Shown: in pieces, positions 1-12,423 of the stretch
Numbering within the stretch: position 1 is the stretch's first letter
Layout: each line of letters starts with the position of its first letter
Source: Mugil cephalus
Taxonomy: Eukaryota; Chordata; Actinopteri; Mugiliformes; Mugilidae
DNA: 64,000 nt
NCBI RefSeq assembly: GCF_022458985.1
Contig: NC_061783.1
Location: 11,894,913 to 11,958,912 of the forward strand
Direction: 5' to 3'
Made by a program: the position numbers and the translations under genes
Notes under the pieces: model-generated
Database searches by the model: none
Seen by the model: the letters and a program-made list of their open reading frames with translations, nothing else
Told to the model about the DNA's origin: nothing

Positions 1-326
1 TGGTGAAGTGGAGTGTAAGCTGGTTAAAGCATGACGAGGGCCTGGGAAGGCAGGAAAGAAGCTAACGCCGCATTCCTGCGCTGGATTACTGGAGCTCAGA
101 GCTCCTTAGACCTCACGTATCAGTGCCCACACACTCTCTAGTAACTGTTTTTATTGTGGTTTAGAGTTAAGGATATGGCCGGTCTGTTTATATTATATTA
201 AATGTGAGTGTGGTAGATGTAAGACTGCGCTTAGCTTTATTTCTTTAGGATTAGTGGTAAGGCCTTTTGTTGTTTAGCCACATGAAACCCGTGTATGTTA
301 AATTACGCCTCTTTGTCTTTTCTCAG

Positions 327-2860
327 GTTCCTGCGAAAGAAATGGAATCAGGTTCTTTAGTGGACAAACATACAAAGAGAACTGCAACCTATGGTATGTA
401 AACCCTGTGTGCGTCACTCAGCTCTCTTGCAGCTTCTTAAACCCCTGACTTCCCTCTTACACGTCCCCCTGAGTTTCTTAAAGTCATTCTAAACTGTGTT
501 AATGTTTATATTTGTTCATTATGTGTGCTATCACATCAAGTGAAAACACTGTGCGTCACACTTCTCTGAATTCTTTGCAGACGCGTGGTACGCGGTGTTC
601 TTAAAACCTGTGGGATTTGTGCAGTTTAAAATTGTGTGGGTTGCAAAATTCATGTGTGTGCGTAGCATGTGTTTCTAATAACAAAGCCGCTGGTGGCTTT
701 ATGGAGTAATATTCATTTTTGTTTCTCGTTCTTTGAGTGAAAATCTATCACGTGCTCGTACAATGTGAACCCATTTCATGTTAGTTACATTGAAACACCA
801 GGAAAAAGCACAGGTGTGCGCAGGCTTGTTCGACAAGTTCAGATTAAAAACCACACACCGAAGCCTAAGTGGACACATATGACTTAATGATTTGTTTTTT
901 AGGAGATAGTTGAAATGCCCATGACCTCTGTACCGAAACCTTGAGGACAGTGATCAGCAGTAAGCTCTTATCACTTCGGATGTTTGCTGAAGAGAAGTAG
1001 TGGTGTGCGTCTCTTGGCTGGTTGTCTGTCATTCAGTCATTGATCTTGTACTTTGGCCCAGTCTGAAATATCCCAACAGCTACTCAGGGACTATTGTACA
1101 TATATTTGAGTCCCCCCTCTGGTTTTCTTGCAATAAAGTCGGTAATTCTATGACTTTTCGTCTAGCGCCATCATCAGTTCAAAATGTGTTCCCTTTTTTT
1201 ATCCAGCTGTGCACACGCTTGTTAGCGTAACATGCTAAACCACCAAAGATTCTCTCATGATTCTGACAACTTAATAATAAAGTTGTTCTCAGTTGTGACC
1301 AAACACAGTTTTATTGTCTATCTTTGTAGAACAGTAACTGAATGAGATTTAATCTAAACAGGGCACATGGTAATTTTCCCCACATCTCCTTGTTTTTGTT
1401 TTTTTTTTGCGCCAAAAGCGTCTATCACGTATCACGTCCTCTACTCTGGGATATGGCAAATTTAATTTCCATGTCGATTTAGATAACAATCCACTTTCCT
1501 TGGATGCACAGAACGAGCCTGGATATTATTTACAAATCTGGACTGTTCTTGTTTTGACTGCTGGAGTAAATCTCCTTGACAGTGTTGCAATTATTGTTCC
1601 AGCGCGGCGTTATCTCGACGGCCTTCTGCACCCAGAGGCCAAAATACTCAGTGTGGCCAGTGTCTTATATCTGCAGTGGTACGGATGGTAGTGAAGGTGA
1701 TGTACAGCAGTTCTCAAAGGGGGGAAGACGTAGGAGGTTGGTGGAAGCTGGCACAACAGAAATTAAATTCCTCACTCGACCTCCACTCTGGTTTATCACC
1801 TCTGTGCCATTTGGTGTTCCTCAAAGTCTCAGTTTGTTTGTGAACAAATGTTGGTTGGACGTCCATTTGTGCGTTTTTATCATATTCATTTTGCTACAAC
1901 ACGTCTAAAGCAAACCATCCTGACGCCACTGGTCTTCTCATCATTGACTCCCTCACAGCGGTTAGACACCAGTAGCTGTTCTTTGTCAGTGTGATAGCCC
2001 TGACGCATGGCTCTTATCAAGACGGCTCAATTAGCGTGAGGTGCAGCGACTTGTGGGGCACCGGCTGGCAAGCAATGGAGGGTGACAACAGGAAGCACTT
2101 GTGGAAACTGAGCAAACACATGCAGCGCGGCGAAAATAGCCTCTTGAGTTCCTCGTCAACAGAAAACACCACTTAAGTGCGAGCTCCCCTTTCCACGACA
2201 AACAAAAGACTCTTATTCTCATGCGCTCTCACACGCGCACGTCAAAGCCTTGCACACATAGACGCTCGGAAAAAAATGCACCACAACTTTGGCACGAGAG
2301 GGGGGGACACGCACACTCCCTTTTCCGACTCCCACTCTTTCCACTTTATTAATTTCCCAAATGTGTGTCTTCCCAGCTTTATCAGAAGCGGGGCCGCTCG
2401 GTGGAAAACAGCGTTTCCGCTTTAAGTCGACAGGCAGCTTTTCCTTTTTTAGTTTGCTCATTAGCAGCAGTCAAGCCCCTGCACACTCCCGTGAGTAACT
2501 CCTACGTGTCCTCACTGATATCTGCCAGAAAGGAAGCCAATTCAGTGTCAAACATAACGCCTCGATGAACTTTATCTCGACAGCGGCCTGGAATACCGTG
2601 ACATGTTAGCTGTTGTTGTGTGTGAGGAAATATCATGCTATGTGTGGTAGCCTTCTTTTGTTGTGTTAATGGCCTTTCCAGCTGAGGCATTTGTTTATTG
2701 GCCTCAAATCATCCAAAAACGTGGCGCCTCCTGCTTGCCATCCAGCAGCCTGAAGGAACGACTATCTCCGTTTTGGACTTGGCAGCTTCGCTCGCTTCTC
2801 CTGTTTGTGCATCAGATTGGACGACAGCCAACGGCAGACGCTATATCTCATGTCATCCAG

Positions 2861-2907
<47 letters not shown>

Positions 2908-5900
2908 ATCTTGAGTGAAGGAGGTGTCTGTCTCTAAGAGGGAATGTGATGGGGAGATTTAAAATATGGCTCCCCACTGTCCTCACCGTCCTCATATTTT
3001 ATTTCCAGTCACACTCTGTACCTCTATTTCCATAAATCTGTCATTTAACCTATTACGCTGTGTGTCCAGTGCTGTTATGCTGTGTCTACTGAAGGCAGGG
3101 AGAGGGAAAAGGTCATTGTTGCTCTCCTCATATTAAACTTTCTATAGTCTAGGATGCTGAGTAGACTCTCACTGGTATAAACTAAGCCAGAAGGACTATA
3201 TTTGTGTCTCAGAGAGCTTAGAGGTGATGCAGCACGCGAGTTTCCGTGAGACTAAATGAGTTATTAGCCTCTTTATCCCTGCATGTTTAACGATTGTCTC
3301 TCCTGAGCAAATATGACGTCTCGTGTATTATAGTTCACTGTCTTTACATGCCTGAGCTGGAAACACCCGTCATTCTTTCTCTGCAGCTAACTAACCCACA
3401 GCCATTCTGAAAATTGCCGCTGACCCTGTGACTGTTGCACGGAGAGATTCTTATTCACTTTGTGCTCATCAGTTTACAGTTCCGCCAACTTTATTTGACC
3501 CAGGCGTTTTTAAGGGATCACGAGAGGCGTGAGAACAGAAACGTTTACAGCCGCACAGCCAAGAAACTTTTCTCCATTTTGAAAATGTTTATAAAGTCTG
3601 AATCCGACGCTGCCAGGATTCGTGGGTCCAGGATTGTGTAGGTTGTGTAGACATCGCAGGGCGAAGGTGATTCGGGGCGAGCGTCGTCTTTAGAGGATGA
3701 GGGGGATGAAATACCCGAAATAATTCATTAGAAAATATGGAGTATTCTGATGAGACAGGTTAAATAATTTAGTTTTTGTATTTTTCATGCCAGACAGTAA
3801 TTTTTTAGTCACAGGCAGCATTTCTCTTTCATACTTTTTATGGATAATTTACTGTACGGCTTCAGAAGTAAAAGTGTGTACTTCAAATAAATGATCGATC
3901 ACATTTGTTTTGTTTTTTTTAAAGTGACTTATTATAATACATTATTTTTACACCATAATGAGGCGCTTTAACTCTGCCATTGAACTATGTCTCGCTGATA
4001 ATACTTACCCCGTTTGACTTAATAAGGTATGGGCCGTCTCTTTTCTTGTTTATGTATTAAAACCCCGCAATCTGCTGTTGTATTGGTACCGGTCCAAGCA
4101 TCAGCTCTTACTACTTTTTTCCACCCCTCACGCTCCTTCCTATGTGACTCATCAGAAAGTGAATTCTCTATATTTGACCATCCCAGAGGCAAACATCTGT
4201 GTGTCGTCGTTAATATCCCGTCCCCTTATCTGGCTGTCCTCGGACTAAAAATGGCTCGACGTGGGGCAGCCCGAAAAGACCGAACGTTCCCTTCAACCTC
4301 CCCTTATTTTTCTTTCTCCTTCTTTTGTGCTTTTCCCAGTCTCACGCAGTTATTGACGCACTTCACTCAATTCATTTCTTTATTCGGGAATTCCGCCGAC
4401 TCCGTGCACGCTGGTCTATCTCTGATCTAATCTATTCTGGCTTTTTACTTCAGTGGCTATGGTAACAAGGAGAGGTTTTCACTTCATGTTGTTCCAGACT
4501 CTAATCCATCTTAATGTCCCCGCGTTCTGTTTGTCTTCTCTTTGCAGTACATGTGGGACCACAGGACGCTGGGAATGTGAGCAGCACGCTTGTCTGATGG
4601 AGCCCGACATTATTCGTGCCGTCAACAGAGGAAACTATGGGTAAAAGACGAACCTGAAAGTAGCATCTCATTGTTGCAAACATGTTTTATTTATACTGTA
4701 CATATATATGTATATTCATTTTGCAGGTGGAAGGCCGCCAACTACAGCCAGCTGTACGGCATGACTTTAGACGAAGGAATCCGCTACCGGCTCGGCACAC
4801 AAAGACCCTCAAGAACGATTATGAACATGAATGAGATTCAGGTACAGGGAAGTCTTCAACCTTGAAGCACATTCTTTAGGTTAGAGCTGATACAATGTGT
4901 GAGCGGTTATGTCTCTAGAGGCTCGGGTGCACGCTTCAGTGCTCATGTTACAGTTCAGGAGCTGGCCTTTGACCTCTATGGAAAGTGAGAATAAATATCC
5001 ATACCGCCGTAGGGATATCACATTTCTCACTGGTTGTAGGTTTCACCTCCTATTCTTGGTATTTCCCATTCGACATACCACTTAAATAAATAATAATAAT
5101 AATAACATAGATGTCACGTTGTGGGAAAAAAAGAGACAAACTATGGAAAAGTGTGACGGGTGATTGCTGGCAGATGTGCGGCTTTCGGGAGCAGGAAGTT
5201 TCAGCGACAGCTGAGGCTGCGGAGAATCAAAACATTTTTCACCGTACGCCGTTGCGGCGGCACGTCGGTATGCGATGGTGTCTCCGTCTGGAGCCCCGGC
5301 CCTACCTCCGATCCGCTCAGTGCCTTGTTTACATTTTATCCAGACAGATTACATAAGACGGAACCAAAACATCAGGCGGAGGAGGCGGAGGGGATGGTGG
5401 CTGGCAGGAGAATAAAGAGCAGCCTCCTTTTTCAGTCCGCATTTACCCAACCTCCACACTCCATCCCAACAAAAGAAAAAAGAAAAAAACAACTCAGAAA
5501 CCCCCTCCTCTTCTTCCTCCGTCAGCGTGTCGCTACCTGCGCCGCGACCCAGATCAAAGCCCATTCATAAATCTCTCCCCGCGCGCTTCTTTTCCTGTCT
5601 GTCATTACTCCCCCTGTGTGAGGGACAACAAAGCTGTGAGTGGATTCATCGTGCACGTGACGCAACTTATTCTTGCAACATTTCAACCCTTTCCGCTGCC
5701 GGACTTTGACCTTCCACAACTGCTAATCTCTGACCAGCAGCACATTCTTTAGTTGTGTCTCAGGTAGCCGTCTGTGCTGTGAATACCTCACTATTAATCG
5801 GAGGAATGCAGCACAGGCGGCCGGGGTCTTTGTGAGGGAGGCGGGGGGGTGAGGGGGAGTCAGTTGAAGTCAGTTGCACTGAAGTGTGCGCTTTACTATC

Positions 5901-8900
5901 ACACGTTGCTGGGACATTAGGAGAACATCCAACCTCAAGTGGAGGTTAATGGAAGCTGGAGAATGCTTGGCATCTGGGAGCCACCTGCAAACGGGTGCGT
6001 GCCATCGGGACAGTGTTTGCACTCCTGTAAGGAGTACATACTGTACACTCTGTTACCATGGCAAACATGTTAAACAATGATGAATGCCTTCCTGAATGAG
6101 TTCAGTTGGTCCAACTTCATTAGAGACGTCACAGACTGACGCCGGGCCAAATGCTCCTAGTGGTTTATGAGGAAGTCCCTTTTACTGCGGAGATGATTAA
6201 TCAGCAGTTATGCAATCCACTCATGGTCCATACTTTTCATAGAGAGATGTCAGCGAGTGTTTAACTGCAGCCTTTGGTTTGACACTGCACTGCCCGACAT
6301 TCGACAATCGACTTTTCGCTTGACTACGAAAATAGCTGATTAGATTTGGGATTATTCATGTCCTCCCGTCAGAGTGCACCAGTGATTTATGCTCTGACCG
6401 TCTCCGACTCCTCTCTCAGATGAACATGGATCCCCAGGCCGACCGCCTGCCTCTCTACTTCAACTCGGCGGAGAAGTGGCCGGGGAAGATCCACGAGCCG
6501 CTGGACCAGGGCAACTGTGCCGCTTCCTGGGCTTTCTCAACTGCAGGTGGGTCCTAAAGAAAATTAATTACTTATGGAAACGGCAGGAAGGCCCCCTGAA
6601 AATAAGGTCACCGCGAGATATACAGGAACAATGGAAGCATTTCTGCGTTGTTCTCAAGTCTTCTCTTCCCGTACATGACATCGTTTGAGATATAGCCTAA
6701 GGAAGTTTCAACTTTTTTCTCAAAATGCATCATTTTTTTGTCATGGGTGGCTCTAATTCTCTTGTACAGATATAATCGTATATATTCATGTGATGAATAT
6801 ATATTGTTGCAGAATAAAAGAAGCAGTGTCCTCATTATTTAGTTGGTTGTTGAGTTCATGATCAAAGACAAATCCTCAACCAATGCAAGGAAGTTGATTT
6901 GTTGACACGACCTGAAAGAAAGTTATGGAGGCATTAGAGGGGTTGTGGGTATCGGATGAAAGGTTGGAGTGATGGGATGAGTGGGTTACATGTGGAGTAT
7001 ATGGGGAAGGATCCAAGAAAAGAGACTCAGGGTGGGGGCACAGCTTTGTTCTTTCTCCCTCTAGTAGGTCAATGAGGTCTAGAGAGAATATTTTTGCCTC
7101 TGCATTAACACCGTCCATCCTGTTCACTAGCTGTGGCATCAGACAGAATCTCCATCCAGTCAATGGGTCACATGACTCCCCAGCTGTCCCCACAAAATCT
7201 GATTTCCTGCGACACTCGCAACCAGGGAGGCTGCGCCGGGGGACGCATAGATGGAGCCTGGTGGTACCTCCGCCGTCGAGGGTGAGTACGATGACAACGA
7301 GCATTGCTGTGTGCGTGAGCCACTCGTCCCGGTTCGTTGATCGCATCTTTCCGTGCGCCCCGCAGCGTCGTGACAGAGGACTGTTACCCGTACCGACCCC
7401 CGCAGCAGACCCCAGCCGAGGTGGGACGCTGTATGATGCAGAGCCGCTCCGTCGGCCGGGGGAAGAGGCAAGCCACGCAGCGCTGCCCCAACAACCACAA
7501 CTACAACAACGACATCTACCAGTCCACGCCGCCCTACAGGCTCTCATCCAATGTAAGCGGCGCAGAGACAGACCCATGGAGCATACATCCGCTCTTCTAA
7601 ACACACCTCTGCAGATCAGTTTAAGGCTCAGATAGCAGCTCGTGCACGTAACTTCCTCTTGCTGCAGCAGACATAATGTATCTCACGGGTTTTGTGTGTT
7701 TTTGTACGCATACCTGACTCTCCTGTGAATGAACATGAGGATTAAGTATTTAATAACATTCACCACAGGAGCAAGCAGATCTTTTTTTTTCTTAGATTTA
7801 GCAGCTTTCAGGAAGTAGGATTCAGGCCTGAGAAGTTTGAGTTAAAATGATACAGACTTATAAGGTCATTCATCAGGATGAGTTAGAATTGTTTGTCTGA
7901 ACGCACTCTGGATAAACACCGCGACGAGTGAATTATCTTATAAATTTATAGCCTGCTCTTAGGCTATCACCATCCATGATCATTATCTGCTCTCGTTTCG
8001 TTCTCGACTCGAATATTGGATTTGGAATTAGATTTCGAGAGACTCTACTGTTACTTCTGACTCAGCCACAATGATGATAATGCAGCAACAGTCAGATAAT
8101 ACGAGAGTGGAAGTTCATCATATCACAAAAAAAAACAAAAAAAAACACAACAATATCTGACTGGTCAAAATGAATGAAAGGAACGTTAAATGGATCTAAA
8201 TTTAGACGGAGAACGCACCCCCCGCCCTTGCTTCACACCAAAAACAATCACGTTGTATTTACTTTCCAGAAAGTCTCCCTCTCTCTGTGCAGCTGGGTGC
8301 ATCTCCTCCAATTCAAACCGAGCCACTGATCTGCAGCCAGCATGTGGTTTTATCAGCCACCATCCGTCAGTGCTAAACGACGCCTAATGCCTCCCAAAAT
8401 CTTTACAGCCTGTTGTTTCCTGCCTCTTGGTAGCCTGTGAAGTCAATAAGCCAGGCATTAAGGCCAGGGGAGGGGGGCTGCCGAACTCAATCTTATTATC
8501 TGACTTTTAACTTCCAGTGGGGTTGTTTTCATCTTCTACCGTTTCACTGACACGTAATGATTTTCATGTCTGTCTCTGTCTCCTTCGCCCTATAAATCTG
8601 TCTTCTCTCTTAGGAAAAGGAGATTATGAAGGAGATAATGGATAACGGTCCAGTGCAGGGTAAGGTGATGCCTTTTTTTTGTGTGTGTGTGTTCTCCTTA
8701 AAGACTCTTGTAAATAGTGAGCGAAAGTAAAATCCAAACACATTGGCTCTCCCCCCGAGGGACACACAATTTTAGTGTTAGGTGTCCGCTGTGCGGTGAT
8801 GCCACGTTGACCCCGTCACCCCCGGTGTTTTCGTCCCGGGTTTCAACTCTGACTTCAGGTCTCTGGTTAGAAATGATGGTCCTTTGCGTCAGTGGGGGTC

Positions 8901-11900
8901 GAGCTGACTTTCCGTTACAAGCCCGTCTCACTGTCTGGTGCCCGTCTGGAACGAGTCGAGTGCGCTTGAATAGACGAGTCACATGTACGTGTGCGTTCCC
9001 TGTGAGCCTGTGCCAACTTCTTGTGCTATTGTTCTGCCATCCAGGCAGGAAGACGATCTGACTTCAACTCGTTCTTTTCTTTGTCGCCGAGTCTTGGAGG
9101 TGTTCTCTCGCGCATTGTTGATAAGAGCGGTGATATGCACAGTGTTCTCGTCTAGGGGGAACGCACATTTGGTACTGGCAGACCTCCAGAAGACGGCTAT
9201 TTTCTGTACACACTCGCACACACTCGCACACACACCTGTCTTCTTGGATGTCTGGGTGTGTGTGACTCAGGGGAAAAGTGGAATTTTTCCGGTGAAATTA
9301 TTTAATTAGTCTGAATCAGATTCGCATCTCACCCTCTCACAGCAGATCCAGATTGAAATGATATCATATTTTGCATGTTTGCGCTAATTCTGCCTCCCTG
9401 TTTGTTCTGCGCAGCTATTATGGAGGTCCACGAGGACTTCTTCGTCTACAAGAACGGGATCTACAAACACACTGACGTCAGCTTCACAAAGCCGCCGCAA
9501 TACCGCAAACATGGCACACACTCAGTCAGGATCACAGGGTGAGTTACCAACTTAACGGCAACAATATCAAGCTTTAGTTCGCGTTTGTTTTTGCACAGAC
9601 CTGGTTCCCTTTGAGGTTCGATGCTCATTAACAGGCATTAACTTGCCGTGTGTGGTCTCGGCGTTAGGTTGACAGCTGCCGTATCAGCAGAAAACATTCT
9701 TGTTTAGGATGAATCAGATTTTAATTGTTTGACCGCTCTTATTACAGAGCTTTACTTTGTCTGTTCGCACACAAAGTGAAAGCTCCCAGATTATTGCTGT
9801 AGGAGACACACCTTGGCTCCACTCTTCCTCCTCTCATCTGCCTCAGACAGAATCCCCCCCCACCCCTCTAGTAACTTCTGCGACCACAAATATGCGGGCA
9901 GGTAGACGGCCGACACACCTGGATTGCCAGGCCCCGCCCACTGTCTCCAGTCATTCCCCCCTTTCTTCCTCTCTTTCCTGCCACATCGACTCCGCGGTGC
10001 CTCCGTCATCACTCTCCATCTGGCCGCCCGACTCGCCGACTGTCCCGCTTCCGCTCCTTTTTTCTCCTCCCCGCGCTGGAGCCACAGCGCTCTCGCTGTC
10101 ACCTAGACTCTCCCGGTCAGACAGACGGGCAGGTGGTCGTTTGCCAGCCGAGGAGGAGTTCTTGCCTGTTAAATGTCAAAAGCAGCGTCTTCCCTTGTAA
10201 ATATCTGACGGGGTCGTGCTCTGTGGTGCATCCAGCTGGTTCGAGCGTGCGACAATTACACGTTGCCGCACACAAGTTTCACTTTGCAAATTAGGAAAAG
10301 TAGCAGCTGCCCCACAATTGCTCTATTATGGGGCCTAAGGAATGTGTTTGTGTGAACATTTTACTGTCCCCGCTCACACTTTCTGAAAATAAAAGGCCTC
10401 ACATGTTTTGCATATCTGTTTTTCAACATTTATTTTTTGCCGTCATGCGTAGGCATGTATACGTGAGATGCTGCAGCCTCCATCCTATACTTAGTATGTG
10501 TAAATCATACACTTCATGAGAACAAACTGTTCTGAAGTGGCTTCTCGGAAACGGATTCACACATTTGTTCACCATGCTCATGCCCCCTGGAGTTTAAATA
10601 CATGTGTACGGTCTACGTATGCTAATGCACAGAGCGTGAGATGATGCTGAGGTTTAGGATTCCCAGCTTTTCCGAATGCCCCCCTTGCTCTCTGGCTCCT
10701 CCTACTGACATTCTCCGGATGAGTGGCTGTGGATGTGGATGTGGCAGCGACGCAGGTTCGGAGGCTGGATGAGGTCGGACAGGGCGGGCATGGTGTTTTG
10801 AGCCCCAACCTGCCAGCGACAGGCTTTGGCGTGTTTGCACAGGCCAAATCCCGTAGCTGTGCGTCCCTTTAAGCCACGGGCCTGGGAAAGTTTGTGGAAA
10901 GAGCATTGAGGTCCACTGTGGTGGAAAGGGCATTGTCTGGCCTGCTGATCCTAACTGCACCGGACAGAGAGACGGGGGATCAGTCCTCCCTCTCCCCCCT
11001 GGGGGGAAGAGGTCAGGGGTGGGATCGGGGGCGTTGGGCAAATGCGCGGTACGCGGGCGCACCGACCGGTATGTCCATCATTGTCCCGGAGTGAGCAAGT
11101 GAGCTGATTGGAGGCCTGATAAGAGATGAGCAGTGGTCCGATACTGTCTGGCTCTGTCCATACCAATAAATATGCAGGCGGGCATGCACATAGGGTCACA
11201 CGTACAGATGTGTATGTCACCTTGACTGTCTTTTTAATAACGATAGCATCTATGGTTTACATAGCTACTTCTAACGTGCTTGCTTGTTGGTCTTTTTGGG
11301 TCTTTTGACTCAGCTCAGGGAAACACTGGGCTAATAAAGTCACTCTCTGACAGAGGGTTGGCACCGTCCGACAGCGTTGTGGTGACAGGCCCCAGAGTTG
11401 GCAGGCTGCGCTGCCCGTCCACTCTATTTCCCAGCATTCCGTCGCCTTATGAAAGATAACAAGCGACTGGGCACTAGGAGTCTCTCGGGAAGCGAAAGGC
11501 CTGGAGCGCAAAAACAGGATGAGAATTGGCTTTGGGAGAATGTTTTTTGATCACCGTGATCACAACGGGCAGACGCTGGCGGGCGGCTAAGCTAGGACCA
11601 AAAGTGCATCGCGGCATGATGGGAATTTATGGGCCTTCGCCAAGTTTTTTCTGAGAAAGGCGGCGCTGGCAAAGATGGGGAGAAAGTTTCACACGCGTGC
11701 AATTGTGTTTTGGTAACTGTTTTGACCCGCACTGGCGTCCGCTCCTTGCGCTCTCGCAGAGGTGTTGTTGACTTCCCCGTAACCTATCCTCTCCTTCCTA
11801 TTTCTGGAGGGTGGAAGTGGCACAGGAAACGGGGAATTCCGTGTTCTTTGGTTCGGAATGATATGTGCCGCTGGGCGTTGTCCAGCCGTAAATACTCTGT

Positions 11901-12423
11901 TTTCAGGATGTTGTTAACAAGATCAAGGTTGTTGTGTTTTAACCCTCACCGAATTTCTATTAATAACAGCGGGCACATGTGAGGGGAACACATTCCTGAG
12001 TTCTTACATCAGATGTTTGCTGGAAACCAATCAATATTTTAATCTAATAGAGATAATTCGATTTTTATACTTTGAGTTTGATTCAAAATGATCTCTGCTT
12101 TGTGCACTAGATGGGGAGAAGAGAGGAACTTTGATGGGACATCAAGAAAGTACTGGGTAAGAACACTTTAGTTTCTAGTTGGACAATTTTTTCTTATTGA
12201 ATAGCTCAATAGAAGATTCCGGAAATATAATCTGCGTAACACATTTTGTTTGTAGATCGCTGCCAACTCTTGGGGAAAGAACTGGGGAGAGGACGGCTAC
12301 TTCCGCATCGCCCGCGGCGACAACGAGTGCGAGATCGAGGCGTTTGTGATCGGCGTGTGGGGCAGAATCACCATGGAGGACATGCACAACCACCATCACC
12401 ACCATCGCCGCAGGCACATTTAG
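327..12423 (+). CDS. tinagl1: Tubulointerstitial nephritis antigen-like 1 (partial, 5' end outside window)
   Basis: Secreted, matricellular, cathepsin B-like but proteolytically inactive protein of basement membranes. Coding exons seen: 327-393, 4548-4640, 4727-4841, 6420-6546, 7131-7281, 7366-7552, 8614-8659, 9415-9538, 12111-12156, 12256-12423 (373 residues plus TAG). All junctions are GT-AG and in phase. The human protein has about 467 residues, so roughly 95 N-terminal residues (signal peptide and start) lie left of position 1. The first visible exons encode a cysteine-rich module ([19 protein letters not shown]), followed by [14 protein letters not shown], which is typical of the TINAG family. 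The papain-type domain runs from about 6420. The active-site box reads [12 protein letters not shown], with Ser where cathepsin B has the catalytic Cys, as known for TINAGL1. Other landmarks are [26 protein letters not shown] and [17 protein letters not shown]. The C-terminus is unusually His/Arg-rich. A TINAG paralog is less likely because the internal wording follows TINAGL1. Confidence 0.92.
394..4547 (+). other. Large tinagl1 intron (4.15 kb)
   Basis: Runs from donor GTATGT at 394 to acceptor TTTGCAG ending at 4547, and joins a split Cys codon. Apart from a 45-bp GT microsatellite it holds unique-looking, AT-biased sequence. The open frames within it are short, lack splice-consistent neighbours and resemble no family I know. 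Bases 1-326 upstream of the first visible exon also look intronic. Confidence 0.75.
2862..2906. repeat. (TG)n microsatellite
   Basis: Uninterrupted TG dinucleotide run of about 45 bp inside a tinagl1 intron. It is likely length-polymorphic. Confidence 0.97.
9539..12110 (+). other. tinagl1 penultimate-region intron (2.6 kb)
   Basis: Intron between the [11 protein letters not shown] exon and the short [15 protein letters not shown] exon. It contains CT-rich (9830-10090) and G-rich (10970-11040) tracts. These produce long but unconvincing open frames on both strands, the largest at 9757-10200 on +. I see no exon, RNA gene or mobile element that I can defend. Confidence 0.6.

Noticed and set aside
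1-326. Possible earlier tinagl1 exon at the window edge
   Set aside because: The only open stretch (ending at about 33) cannot be aligned to the N-terminal region and no acceptor is visible. Treated as intron.
4029-4430. 133-codon frame in tinagl1 intron
   Set aside because: It ends before the next true exon, has no splice logic and low-complexity Phe/Ser-rich content.
6876-7635. Long open frames on both strands over tinagl1 exons
   Set aside because: They overlap the true exons at 7131-7281 and 7366-7552 in other frames, or read through the intron, so they are shadows of the real gene.
9757-10200. 147-codon open frame on + inside a tinagl1 intron
   Set aside because: Ser/Pro-rich translation of a CT-rich tract, with no family resemblance. 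The tinagl1 exons on both sides join perfectly without it.
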